A stretch of DNA of 50,934 bases, from contig JAYSFC010000007.1 of NCBI GenBank assembly GCA_041913505.1, positions 1 through 50,934 on the forward strand, read 5' to 3'. The position numbers and the translations under genes are program-made. Positions 34,659 through 42,928 of the stretch are shown here, piece after piece; within the stretch, counting starts at the first letter, position 1, and each line of letters starts with the position of its first letter. The DNA is from JAYSFC01 sp041913505 (GTDB taxonomy: Bacteria > Pseudomonadota > Gammaproteobacteria > Burkholderiales > Burkholderiaceae_C). The notes beneath the pieces are model-generated. The model had not been told where the DNA came from. It saw only the letters and a list, made by a program, of their open reading frames with translations, and ran no database searches.

Positions 34659-37291
34659 GCCGGCTCGCCGTCTCCTCGGCCCGAATTCGGCTGACCGTCT
34701 GGGGCTTGGTGGCGTGTTTCCTCGGGGCGTTGGCGCTGGCGACGGGGGCGTTGGCCTGGAGCGTGCGCAAGAGCGCGCTGGCCGACTGCGAGGCCCAGGT
34801 CAAGCACTTCGTGGCGGGGGCCGAAGCGGCGGTGAACCGGGCACTGCTCGGTTTCGATGTGCTGCTGGCGGGCACGGATGAGCTGCTGGGCCTGTCGGCC
34901 TCGTCCGGCCCCTTCGATGCCCCGGCGGCGAGCCAGCTGTTGCGCAGCGCTGCGCGGCAGAACCTCCTGGTGCGCCATGTGGCGCTGCTCGACAGCGCAG
35001 GCAAGGTGCTGGCGTCGTCCGATCCGGCCGGGGCCCGGCTTTCGGTGGAGCTGCCGGTGGGATTCCTGCGCAGCGCGCTGGAGCAGCCGGTGTCCACGCT
35101 CGTGGTCAGCGCGCCGGCGGTGAGCTTTGCCAGCTCCGAGCGCGTGCTCTACGTGGCACGGCACATCCGCAAGGGCGACGGCACGCACCTGGCGGCCGTG
35201 GCCCAGGTGCCCGTGGCCATGCTGGTGTCCGTGCTCATGCAGAGCGTGGACATCGCGGGGCTCGAGGTCACGCTGGAGCGCCGCGGGGGCGAGTTGCTGC
35301 TCAGCGTGCCCGCGCCGGGTGACACCGCGCCACCTCCGCTGCAGTCATCCGTGGCGGATGCCAGCACGCGCTGGGACCAGCCCGCCCGCTTGTCGCAGGT
35401 GCCGGCGCTGGTCGTGGCCCATCCCCTGCTGTACCAGGATCTGTGGATCTCGGCGAGCCTGCCGGTGTCGGCCGCCCTCGCGGGGTCGAGCGTCGAGCGC
35501 CGCAGCATGCTCGTGGCCGCGCTGCTCTTTGCCGCCATGGTGGTGGCCACGGGCGCCATGGTGCAGGCCTACCTGGTGCGCATGAACGCGGCGCGGCAGA
35601 TGATCGCGCAGTCCAAGGCCACGCTGGACCAGGCGCTGGGGTCCATGGTCAGCGGCTTTCTGCTGCTCGATGCGCAGCACCGCGTGGTGCAGTGGAACCG
35701 GCGCTTCGAGGAGATCTTTCCCTGGCTCGTGCCCGCGATGGCGCCGGGGGCGCCGTTTCGCACCGTGCTCGAGACCACCGCCCGAAGCCACCTGCCGCAC
35801 GCCAGCGCAGCCGAGCGCCAGGAATGGGTGGAGCGGCGCCTGCAGCGGCAAACCCAACCCGAAGGCCCGCACGAGCAGTACCTGCCCACGGGCCATGTCA
35901 TCCAGATCACCGAGCGGACCACGCCCGAGGGCGGGGCCGTCATCACGTATCACGACGTGACGGATCTGCGCCGTGCGAGCGCCGAGATCGAATCTCTCGC
36001 GTTCTACGACCCGCTCACGGGACTGCCCAACCGGCGCCTGCTGCTCGACCGCCTGGGCCAGGCCACGGTGCAGGCGGTGCGCTCGGGGCACATGGGGGCG
36101 CTGCTGTTCCTGGACCTCAACCACTTCAAGGTGCTCAACGACACCCTGGGCCACGAGGTGGGCGATCTGCTGCTGCGCCAGGTCGCCCAGCGGCTCAAGG
36201 AGGCCGTGCGTGCCACCGACACCGTGGCGCGGCTCGGCGGCGACGAGTTCGTGGTCATGCTCGGCGAGTTGTCGCCCGATAGGGGCGAGGCCGCGGCCCA
36301 GGCCCGGCGCGTCGGCGAGAAGATACTGGCTGGTCTGGACCAGCCCTACCAACTGGCCGGGCAGACCTACCGCGGGGCCTGCAGCATCGGCGCCACGCTG
36401 TTCGGCCAGGGCAGCCAGAGCGCGCCGGAGCTGCTCAAGCAGGCCGACATCGCCATGTACCAGGTCAAGGCCCGGCGCAGCCATGCGTTGTGCTTTTTCG
36501 ATCCGCAGATGCAGATCGAGATCAACCAGCGCGCGCGCCTGGAGGCCGATCTGCAGGCCGCGCTGGAAAAGGACCAGTTCGAGCTGCATTACCAGCCCCA
36601 GTTCACGCTGGGCGGGCAACTGGTGGGCGCCGAGGCGCTGCTGCGCTGGCGCCACCCGCAGCGCGGCCTCGTCTCGCCCACCGAGTTCATCGCCGTGGCG
36701 GAAGACAGCGGGCTCATCGTGCCCATGGGCCTGTGGGCGCTGCGCACTGCCTGCCAGCAGCTCGCCGCCTGGCAGGGCGATGCGCGCTGCACGGGGCTGC
36801 AGCTGTCGGTGAACGTGAGCGCACGGCAGTTCCGCCAGCCGGACTTCGCCACGCAGGTGATCGCCGTGGTGCAGCAGACGGGCGCGCGCGCACACCTGCT
36901 CAAGCTCGAGCTTACCGAGTCGCTGGTGCTCGACGACGTGCAGGACTCCATCGCCAAGATGCACCTGCTGCGCACCAAGGGCGTGCGGTTCTCGATGGAC
37001 GACTTCGGCACGGGCTACTCGTCGCTGGCCTACCTCACGCGCCTGCCGCTGCACCAGCTCAAGATCGACCAGTCCTTCGTGCGCAACCTCGGCGTGCGCC
37101 ACACCGACGACGTGATCGTGCAGACCATCATCGGCATGGCGCGTACGCTGGACCTCGAGGTGATCGCCGAGGGTGTGGAGACCGCGGAGCAGCGCGATTT
37201 CCTGGCGCGCCATGGCTGTGACCTGTACCAGGGCTACCTGTTCGGGCGGCCCATGCCGATCGGTGCGCTGGAAGCCCTGGTGCGCTCCTAG
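34655..37291 (+). CDS. membrane GGDEF-EAL protein with extracytoplasmic Cache-like sensor and PAS domain
   Basis: An 878-residue c-di-GMP enzyme. TM1 is at about 14-34, a Cache-like periplasmic region at about 40-280, TM2 at about 285-308, a PAS-like domain at about 325-435, the GGDEF domain from about 445 (FYDPLTGLPNRR), and the EAL domain from about 615. GGDEF is intact at 528-532 with an RATD inhibitory I-site five residues before it. The EAL motif is intact (E660 in AEALLRW), followed by DDFGTGYSS near 782 and QGYLFGRPMP. Both synthesis and hydrolysis are thus possible; direction is unknown. Translation is coupled to the TRAP-like binding protein. Its stop TAG overlaps the stop of the opposing EamA gene within CTAG. 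Confidence 0.92.
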   Translation: MSRLAVSSARIRLTVWGLVACFLGALALATGALAWSVRKSALADCEAQVKHFVAGAEAAVNRALLGFDVLLAGTDELLGLSASSGPFDAPAASQLLRSAARQNLLVRHVALLDSAGKVLASSDPAGARLSVELPVGFLRSALEQPVSTLVVSAPAVSFASSERVLYVARHIRKGDGTHLAAVAQVPVAMLVSVLMQSVDIAGLEVTLERRGGELLLSVPAPGDTAPPPLQSSVADASTRWDQPARLSQVPALVVAHPLLYQDLWISASLPVSAALAGSSVERRSMLVAALLFAAMVVATGAMVQAYLVRMNAARQMIAQSKATLDQALGSMVSGFLLLDAQHRVVQWNRRFEEIFPWLVPAMAPGAPFRTVLETTARSHLPHASAAERQEWVERRLQRQTQPEGPHEQYLPTGHVIQITERTTPEGGAVITYHDVTDLRRASAEIESLAFYDPLTGLPNRRLLLDRLGQATVQAVRSGHMGALLFLDLNHFKVLNDTLGHEVGDLLLRQVAQRLKEAVRATDTVARLGGDEFVVMLGELSPDRGEAAAQARRVGEKILAGLDQPYQLAGQTYRGACSIGATLFGQGSQSAPELLKQADIAMYQVKARRSHALCFFDPQMQIEINQRARLEADLQAALEKDQFELHYQPQFTLGGQLVGAEALLRWRHPQRGLVSPTEFIAVAEDSGLIVPMGLWALRTACQQLAAWQGDARCTGLQLSVNVSARQFRQPDFATQVIAVVQQTGARAHLLKLELTESLVLDDVQDSIAKMHLLRTKGVRFSMDDFGTGYSSLAYLTRLPLHQLKIDQSFVRNLGVRHTDDVIVQTIIGMARTLDLEVIAEGVETAEQRDFLARHGCDLYQGYLFGRPMPIGALEALVRS

Positions 37292-38199
37292 CTCCGCCGT
37301 GACGACACCACAATCCCGCCCACGATGAGCGCGAAGGCCGCTCCGTGGTACGGGTGCGGCGCCTCGCCCAGGAAGGCCGCCGAGAGCAGGGCCGCGAACA
37401 GCGGCGTGAGGTTGTTGAAGAAGCCCGCAATGGCCGGGCCCGCGCGCTGCACCCCGGCGCCCCAGCAGCGATAGGCCACGATGGCGGGCCCCAGGGCGAT
37501 GAAGAGCAGGGCCGCCGCCAGCGGCAGGCCCCAGTCGATGCGCGTGTGGCCTGCCGCCCATTCGGCGCCCGCGAACAGGCCCGACCATCCCAGGCCGAAC
37601 ACGAGCTGCGCCATCAGAAAGCCCGCCCAGTCGCCGTTCGGGCCGCGCAGGCCCGCAGGCTGCGTGGTGCGAACGAGCAGCCAGCTGTAGAACGCCCAGG
37701 CCACCGTGGCCAGCAGCATGAACAGGTCGCCCGGCACGAGCCGCAACGCCAGCAGCTGCGCCCATTCGCCGCGGCTGAGCACCACCAGCACGCCGCACAC
37801 GGACAGCAGCGCGCCTGCGAGCTGGCGGCGCGCCACCGGCACGCCGAAGCACAGCGCGCCCACGCCCAGCATCCACACGGGCATGCTTGAGCCCACGAGC
37901 GTCACGTTGATGGGCGTGGAGGTCTGCAACGCCAGGTACTGCAGCGCGTTGTAGCAGCCCACGCCCAGCAGCCCCAGCACCGCGTAGCGCCGCCAGTGCG
38001 GCCACAGCGGGCTGTCGGCGCGCAGCACGCGGTAAGCGAGCGGCAAGAGCAGCACGAAGGCGAGCACCCAGCGCAGGAAGTTCAGCGTGATGGGCGGCAC
38101 CAGCTCGTGCACCAGCCGGCCCACCACGGCATTGCCGGCCCACAGCAGCGGCGGGATGGTGAGCAGGGCGGCGGTGCCGGGCGTGAGTTTGTGGGTCAT
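37288..38199 (-). CDS. EamA-family (DMT) transporter
   Basis: A 303-residue protein with about ten helices in two EamA repeats: LLTIPPLLWAGNAVVGRLV at the start and FMLLATVAWAFYSWLLVR in the second half, ending ALIVGGIVVSSRRS. Substrate unknown. The stop codon TAG is the complement of the same CTAG that ends the GGDEF-EAL gene on the other strand, so the two genes overlap by four bases tail to tail. ATG 38199 is chosen; the gene is divergent from the quinone oxidoreductase gene. Confidence 0.88.
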   Translation of the reverse strand: MTHKLTPGTAALLTIPPLLWAGNAVVGRLVHELVPPITLNFLRWVLAFVLLLPLAYRVLRADSPLWPHWRRYAVLGLLGVGCYNALQYLALQTSTPINVTLVGSSMPVWMLGVGALCFGVPVARRQLAGALLSVCGVLVVLSRGEWAQLLALRLVPGDLFMLLATVAWAFYSWLLVRTTQPAGLRGPNGDWAGFLMAQLVFGLGWSGLFAGAEWAAGHTRIDWGLPLAAALLFIALGPAIVAYRCWGAGVQRAGPAIAGFFNNLTPLFAALLSAAFLGEAPHPYHGAAFALIVGGIVVSSRRS

Positions 38200-38299
38200 G
38201 CGCCGACTGTAGCGGGCGGCGCCCTGCAAGGCTGACGGATTCATGGCAGGATGCCAGGCGATTTCCATCCGTTGACACGCTTTCGCAGGAGACCCCGAC

Positions 38300-39286
38300 A
38301 TGAGCCTCGCCGTCCAGATCCGCCAGCATGGCGGCCCCGAAGAACTCCATATCGTCGACGTGCAGGTGGGCGATCCGGGCCCCGGCGAGGTTCGCATCCG
38401 CCACCATGCCATCGGCCTGAACTTCATCGACGTGTACCACCGCACGGGCCTGTACCCGCTGGCCATGCCCGCCACCATCGGCATGGAGGGCGCGGGCGTC
38501 ATCGAGGCCGTGGGTGAAGGCGTCACGCACCTGAAGGCGGGCGACCGCGCGGCCTACGCCAGCCAGCCGCCCGGCAGCTACTGCGAGGTGCGCGTGATGC
38601 CCGCCAAGTGCGTGTGCAAGCTGCCCGACGCGATCAGCTTCGAGACCGGCGCGGCCATGATGCTCAAGGGCCTCACGGCGCAGTACCTGCTCAAGAAGGC
38701 GCGCCCCGTCGAAGGCCTGGAGCCGGGCGACTTCGTGCTGTTCCACGCGGCCGCGGGCGGCGTAGGCCTCATCGCCTGCCAGTGGGCCAAGGCGCTGGGC
38801 CTGCAGCTCATCGGCACGGCGGGCTCGGACGCCAAGTGCCAGCTCGCGCTGGACAACGGTGCGTCGCACGCCATCAATTACAGCCGCGAGGACTTTGCCG
38901 CGCGCGTGAAGGAGATCACGGGGGGCAAGGGCGTGAAGGTGGTGTACGACTCGGTGGGCAAGGACACCTGGGATAAATCGCTCGATTGCCTGCGTCCCTT
39001 CGGCCTGATGGCGAGCTTCGGCAACGCCTCGGGTCCCGTGGCGCCGTTCGCGCCGGGCTCGCTGGGCGCCAAGGGCTCGCTCTACGTTACGCGCCAGACG
39101 CTGTTCACCCACATTGCCACGCGCGAGGCCACCCAGGCCATGGCCGACGACCTGTTCGCCGTGGTGGCCAGCGGCCAGGTGAAGATCCACATCGCGCAGC
39201 GCTATGCCCTGCGCGACGTGCAGCAGGCGCACCGCGACCTCGAGGCGCGCAAGACCACGGGCTCCACCATCCTCACGCTGCCGTGA
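38300..39286 (+). CDS. qorA: NADPH:quinone oxidoreductase, QorA type
   Basis: A 328-residue zinc-free MDR-family enzyme that reduces quinones with NADPH. Typical segments are GPEELHIVDVQVGDPGPGEV, IGLNFIDVYHRTGLYP, GMEGAGVIEAVGEGV, HAAAGGVGLIACQWAKALG (the NADPH loop AAAGGVG) and VVYDSVGKDTW. Zinc-binding residues of alcohol dehydrogenases are absent. ATG 38300 has AGGAG upstream. The last base of the stop overlaps the GTG start of the Nudix gene. Confidence 0.93.
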   Translation: MSLAVQIRQHGGPEELHIVDVQVGDPGPGEVRIRHHAIGLNFIDVYHRTGLYPLAMPATIGMEGAGVIEAVGEGVTHLKAGDRAAYASQPPGSYCEVRVMPAKCVCKLPDAISFETGAAMMLKGLTAQYLLKKARPVEGLEPGDFVLFHAAAGGVGLIACQWAKALGLQLIGTAGSDAKCQLALDNGASHAINYSREDFAARVKEITGGKGVKVVYDSVGKDTWDKSLDCLRPFGLMASFGNASGPVAPFAPGSLGAKGSLYVTRQTLFTHIATREATQAMADDLFAVVASGQVKIHIAQRYALRDVQQAHRDLEARKTTGSTILTLP

Positions 39287-40095
39287 ACGTGGCGCCCGAG
39301 TGGGTTGCCACCGCGCGTGCGCAGGCCCAGCGCCCGCCGCGCGCGGCGCGGCTGCCGCTGCTTGTGGCGGGGCATGCCGTGGGCTCGGTCGAAGCCGGTG
39401 TTTTGGATGAAATTGCTGCACAGTCAGCATCGGATGGATGTTTTAAGCTATTAAAAAGTGAGCATTCTGGGGCGGTGGCATGGCAGCTTGCGGCCCCCGG
39501 GGGCGCCACGCAGGCGCTCAATGCGCTGGCCCGGGCGCTGCGCGCGCAGGGCCGCTGCGGCCCCTGGCGCGACGAGCAACTGGCCGTGTGCGATGCGCGC
39601 GGCCAGCGCGTCGGCACCATCGAGCGCGGCGCCGTGCGGCCGCTGGGCCTGGCCACGCAGGCCGTACACCTGGTCGCGTCGGCCCCCGATGGCCGCATGT
39701 GGGTGCAGCAGCGCGCTTTCGACAAGCCCAACAACCCGGGCCAGTGGGACACGCTGATGGGCGGCATGGTCTCGGCGGCCGATAGCCTGCACGAGGCCCT
39801 GGCACGCGAAACCTGGGAGGAGGCCGGCCTGCGCGTGGATGCGCTGCACGGCGTGGCGCATGGCGGCCACGTCCAGTTCGCCCAGCCCAGCGACGAGGCC
39901 GACGGCTGCGGCTACATGGTTGAGCGCATCGACTGGTTCCACGCCACCGTGCCCGAGGGCGTGGAGCCCATGAACCAGGATGGCGAGGTCGCGTGCTTCG
40001 AGCTGCTATCGCGCGCGGCGTTGCTCGACCGCCTTGCGCGCGGCGCCTTCACGCCTGAGGCCAGCCTCGTCCTCGCTGCCGCGCTGGGGTGGTAG
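39283..40095 (+). CDS. Nudix hydrolase with DUF4743 N-terminal domain
   Basis: A 270-residue protein. The N-terminal half resembles DUF4743, which precedes Nudix in Tnr3-like proteins. The Nudix box reads GMVSAADSLHEALARETWEEAGL, matching Gx5Ex7REUxEExGU with Asp for the first Glu. It hydrolyses some nucleoside-diphosphate-linked compound; thiamine-derivative diphosphates are the Tnr3-family guess only. GTG 39283 overlaps the qorA stop as GTGA. Residues about 40-62 (VLDEIAAQSASDGCFKLLKS) come from an AT-rich stretch like the dispersed repeat. The 3' end overlaps the LysR gene by 47 bp tail to tail. Confidence 0.83.
   Translation: MNVAPEWVATARAQAQRPPRAARLPLLVAGHAVGSVEAGVLDEIAAQSASDGCFKLLKSEHSGAVAWQLAAPGGATQALNALARALRAQGRCGPWRDEQLAVCDARGQRVGTIERGAVRPLGLATQAVHLVASAPDGRMWVQQRAFDKPNNPGQWDTLMGGMVSAADSLHEALARETWEEAGLRVDALHGVAHGGHVQFAQPSDEADGCGYMVERIDWFHATVPEGVEPMNQDGEVACFELLSRAALLDRLARGAFTPEASLVLAAALGW
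39399..39470. repeat. AT-rich AGCTAT-type candidate inside the Nudix gene
   Basis: GTTTTGGATGAAATTGCTGC and TTTTAAGCTATTAAAAAGTG make an AT-rich island in a gene that is otherwise GC-rich. AGCTATTAAAA matches the core of the other copies; the rest is too degenerate to align by eye. Confidence 0.35.
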
Positions 40096-40996
40096 CGGGT
40101 GTGGCCTGGCGCTCGCGCGCCACGCCGCGCACCAGGTCCCACACGCGCTGCGCTAGCGGCGCGAGCGCGCGGTTGCGCCGGTGCACGAGCACGATGTCGC
40201 GGTCCACGCGCGGCTGCAGCGGTCGCACGGCCAGGCGCGGCAGGCCCTCGGGCGGCAGCGCGAGCATGGGGATGACCGCCACGCCCAGGCCCGCTTCGAG
40301 CATGCGGAAGATCGTGGTGGCATGGCCCACCTCCTGCGCCACATGGGCCTGCACGCCCTGCTCGGCCAGCGCGCGGTCGATGAGGCGGCGGCTGCCCGAG
40401 GCATGGTCCAGCAACACCAGCGGCTCGCCGTCCAGGTCGGTCCAGCGCACCTGGCGGCGCCGCGCCAGCCGGTGCGTGGGCGGGCAGGCCAGGCAGAACG
40501 GCTCGGTGTAGATCGGCTCGCAGTGCAGGGCCTCGCGGTCGCTGGGGTCGATCACCACGCCGAAGTCCACCTCGCCCGAGAGCACGCTGGCCAGCACGTC
40601 GTTCTGGACGCGGTCGAGCAGCACGACCTGCACGCCGGGCAGCTCGTGCTGGCAGCGCGCGATGCAATCGGGCAGCAGGTTGGCCGACAGCGTGGGGCTG
40701 CTGGCCACGCGCACCTTGCCGTGGTGGGCCGTGGCCATGCCCTGCACGTCAAGCAGCGTGGCCTCCAGGTCTTCAAGCACGCGCGGCAGCCGCGCGGCCA
40801 GGCTGCGGCCCGCGTCGGTGAGTTCGACCTCGCGCGTCGTGCGGTTGAGCAGCTGCAGCCCGAGTTGTGCCTCCAGCTCGGTGATGCTGCGGCTCACGGC
40901 GGGCTGGGTCAGGCCGATCTGGTCGCCCGTGCGGCTGAAGTTGCGCGTGGCGGCCACCGACAGGAACACTTCCAGTTGGCGCAAAGTCACATTCAT
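40049..40996 (-). CDS. LysR-family transcriptional regulator
   Basis: A 315-residue regulator. The N-terminal HTH is MNVTLRQLEVFLSVAATRNFS, then QPAVSRSITELEAQLGLQLLNRTTREVELTDAG. The effector domain (about 90-295) begins RVASSPTLSANLLPDCIARC. It is divergent from the bile-acid-symporter-like gene, with two palindromes in the 106-base gap, so it likely controls that transporter and itself. The 3' end overlaps the Nudix gene by 47 bp. Confidence 0.92.
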   Translation of the reverse strand: MNVTLRQLEVFLSVAATRNFSRTGDQIGLTQPAVSRSITELEAQLGLQLLNRTTREVELTDAGRSLAARLPRVLEDLEATLLDVQGMATAHHGKVRVASSPTLSANLLPDCIARCQHELPGVQVVLLDRVQNDVLASVLSGEVDFGVVIDPSDREALHCEPIYTEPFCLACPPTHRLARRRQVRWTDLDGEPLVLLDHASGSRRLIDRALAEQGVQAHVAQEVGHATTIFRMLEAGLGVAVIPMLALPPEGLPRLAVRPLQPRVDRDIVLVHRRNRALAPLAQRVWDLVRGVARERQATPATTPARQRGRGWPQA

Positions 40997-41009
40997 GATT
41001 TGGAATCAT
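40995..41009. promoter_or_regulatory. putative LysR-type operator overlapping its own start codon
   Basis: ATGATT-TGG-AATCAT is a perfect 15-bp palindrome that fits the LTTR T-N11-A pattern. On the minus strand it includes the second and third bases of the LysR gene's ATG, so bound protein would block its own initiation region. Confidence 0.55.
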
Positions 41010-41018
41010 AAAACCATC

Positions 41019-41036
41019 AGAGAAATCGATTTCTCT
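41019..41036. promoter_or_regulatory. perfect 18-bp palindrome in the LysR/symporter divergent region
   Basis: AGAGAAATCGATTTCTCT is fully symmetric and contains overlapping T-N11-A spacings. With the neighbouring 15-bp palindrome it is a likely pair of LysR binding half-site regions for the divergent promoters. Confidence 0.6.
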
Positions 41037-41102
41037 TTGGAATACGGTTGCGCTCCAATCGGGGCCTCGCTCCCACCCACCGTTTTGCGCCGCGCACCTG
41101 CC

Positions 41103-42086
41103 ATGGCCCGTTCCCGCTTCCTGCCCGACAACTTCACCCTCGCGCTGCTGACCACGGTGGCGCTGGCCAGCCTGCTGCCCGCATCGGGCAGCGCGGCACG
41201 CTTTTTCGAGGGGCTCACGGTGGCGGCCGTGGGGCTGCTGTTCTTCCTGCACGGCGCCAAGCTCTCGCGCGAGGCCATCGTCGCGGGCCTGTCGCACTGG
41301 CGGCTGCACCTCGTGGTGGTGGCCAGCACCTTTGCGCTGTTTCCGCTGCTGGGCTGGCTGCTGCGGCCCGTGCTGCAGCCGCTGGTCACGCCCGAGCTGT
41401 ACCTGGGTGTGCTGTTCCTGTGCGCGCTGCCCGCCACGGTGCAGTCGGCCATCGCCTTCACGGCCATGGCGCGTGGCAACATGCCGGCGGCCATCTGCAG
41501 CGCCTCGGCCTCCACGCTGATGGGCATCGTGATCACGCCGCTGCTCACGGGGCTGCTGCTGTCGCGCACGGCGGGCGCGCAGCACGATGTGCTGGACAGC
41601 ATCGGGCGCATCCTGCTGCAGCTGTTCGTGCCTTTCATCGCGGGGCACCTGCTGCGCCCGTGGATTGGCGGTTTCACCAAGCGCCATGCGCCGGTGCTCA
41701 AGTTCGTGGACCAGGGCTCGATCCTGCTCGTGGTCTACACCGCGTTCAGCGCGGCGGTGATCGAGGGCCTGTGGAAGCAGATGCCGCTGCCCGCGCTGGC
41801 CGGCCTGATCGCGGTGTGCGCGGTGATCCTGACCCTGGCGCTGTTCTCCACCACCTGGATCAGTCGGCGGCTCGGCTTCTCGAAGGAGGACGAGATCACG
41901 ATCGTCTTCTGTGGCTCCAAGAAGAGCCTGGCCAGCGGTGTGCCCATGGCCAAGGTGCTGTTCGCCTCGCATGCGGTGGGGGCCATCGTGTTGCCGCTGA
42001 TGGTGTTCCACCAGATGCAGCTCATGGTCTGCGCCGTGCTCGCGCAGCGGTATGCGCGGCGTCCGCAGGCCGCCGACCGGGGCTGA
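41103..42086 (+). CDS. bile acid:sodium symporter-like (SBF-like, YfeH type) transporter
   Basis: A 327-residue polytopic membrane protein of the SBF-like family (PF13593 type): FFLHGAKLSREAIVAGLSHWRLHL, LPATVQSAIAFTAMARGNMPAAICSASASTLMGI (two adjacent parts), FVPFIAGHLLRPW and CGSKKSLASGVPMAKVLF. It probably takes up an organic anion with sodium; the substrate is unknown. A divergent LysR gene is the likely regulator. It ends 5 bases before the phosphoesterase gene of the opposite strand. ATG 41103 is chosen. Confidence 0.9.
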   Translation: MARSRFLPDNFTLALLTTVALASLLPASGSAARFFEGLTVAAVGLLFFLHGAKLSREAIVAGLSHWRLHLVVVASTFALFPLLGWLLRPVLQPLVTPELYLGVLFLCALPATVQSAIAFTAMARGNMPAAICSASASTLMGIVITPLLTGLLLSRTAGAQHDVLDSIGRILLQLFVPFIAGHLLRPWIGGFTKRHAPVLKFVDQGSILLVVYTAFSAAVIEGLWKQMPLPALAGLIAVCAVILTLALFSTTWISRRLGFSKEDEITIVFCGSKKSLASGVPMAKVLFASHAVGAIVLPLMVFHQMQLMVCAVLAQRYARRPQAADRG

Positions 42087-42091
42087 AAACC

Positions 42092-42928
42092 CTAGTCGAT
42101 GAGCTGCCCGCCTTCCTCGTGGAAGGGGTGGGGGCCGTCGTAGCGGCCGCTGGCGGCCAGGTGCGACACGAGCAGTCCGCCCGCCGATAGGGCGTGCAGG
42201 GCGAAGCCCGGTGGTTCCAGCGTCCAGGCCGAGGCGGCGTCAGGCGCGAGGTCCAGGCACACCTGGTGCGCGGGCGACGGCACGGTGGAGGCGATGCTGC
42301 CGCCAAAGCGCACCTGGATGCTGCGGTGCAGGTGGCCGCAGATCACGCGCTCCACGTTCGGGTGGCGCGCCACCAGGGCTTCGAGCGCCTCGGCGCCTTC
42401 GAGCAGGCCGATCTCGTCCATGTGGCCAATGAGCGTGCGGAACGGCGGATGGTGCATCGCGATCACCACGGGCCGGTGGCGCTGGCGTTCCAGCTCGGCG
42501 GCCAGCCAGGCCAGGCGCTTGGCGCACAGGCCGCCCTCGCTGGCTTGGGGCACCACGGTGTCGAGCGCGATGAGTTGCAGGCCGCCCACGGGCACGCTGT
42601 ACTGCACGAAGCCGCTGTTGCCCAGATAGTGGGCGTGGTCGGGGAAGCTGGCGCGCAGCTGGTCACGGTCGTCGTGGTTGCCGGGCATCAGGTAGAGGGG
42701 CAGCGGCGCCAGCGGCGCGAGCAAGGCGCGCAGGTGGTCGTACTCGGCCGCGCGCCCGAAGTCGGTGAGGTCGCCCGTGAGGACCACGGCGTCGGGCCGC
42801 TGCGGCAGACGCACGATGCTTTCCACGGCCTGGCGCAGGTAGGGCGCGGTGTCGATGCGGCCATAGGCAAGGCGGCCGGGCTCGCGGATGTGGAGGTCGG
42901 AGAGCTGGAGCAGGAAAGTGGTGGTCAT
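42092..42928 (-). CDS. calcineurin-like metallophosphoesterase (CpdA-type)
   Basis: A 278-residue cytoplasmic phosphohydrolase. The five metal-binding motifs are in order: QLSDLHI, VVLTGDLTDFGR, LMPGNHDDR, VIAMHHPPF and CGHLHRS. It resembles 3',5'-cyclic-nucleotide phosphodiesterase CpdA. As the last gene of the ABC operon (ATGA overlap with the ATPase gene), it may act on an imported phosphate ester. Cyclic-nucleotide hydrolysis is equally possible. The start has GGAGA upstream. Confidence 0.87.
   Translation of the reverse strand: MTTTFLLQLSDLHIREPGRLAYGRIDTAPYLRQAVESIVRLPQRPDAVVLTGDLTDFGRAAEYDHLRALLAPLAPLPLYLMPGNHDDRDQLRASFPDHAHYLGNSGFVQYSVPVGGLQLIALDTVVPQASEGGLCAKRLAWLAAELERQRHRPVVIAMHHPPFRTLIGHMDEIGLLEGAEALEALVARHPNVERVICGHLHRSIQVRFGGSIASTVPSPAHQVCLDLAPDAASAWTLEPPGFALHALSAGGLLVSHLAASGRYDGPHPFHEEGGQLID

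Noticed and set aside
35345..39430. A 1361-codon minus-strand open frame opposite the GGDEF-EAL and quinone oxidoreductase genes.
   Set aside because: The peptide is low-complexity, in the shadow of well-supported genes, and includes the EamA region in the wrong frame.
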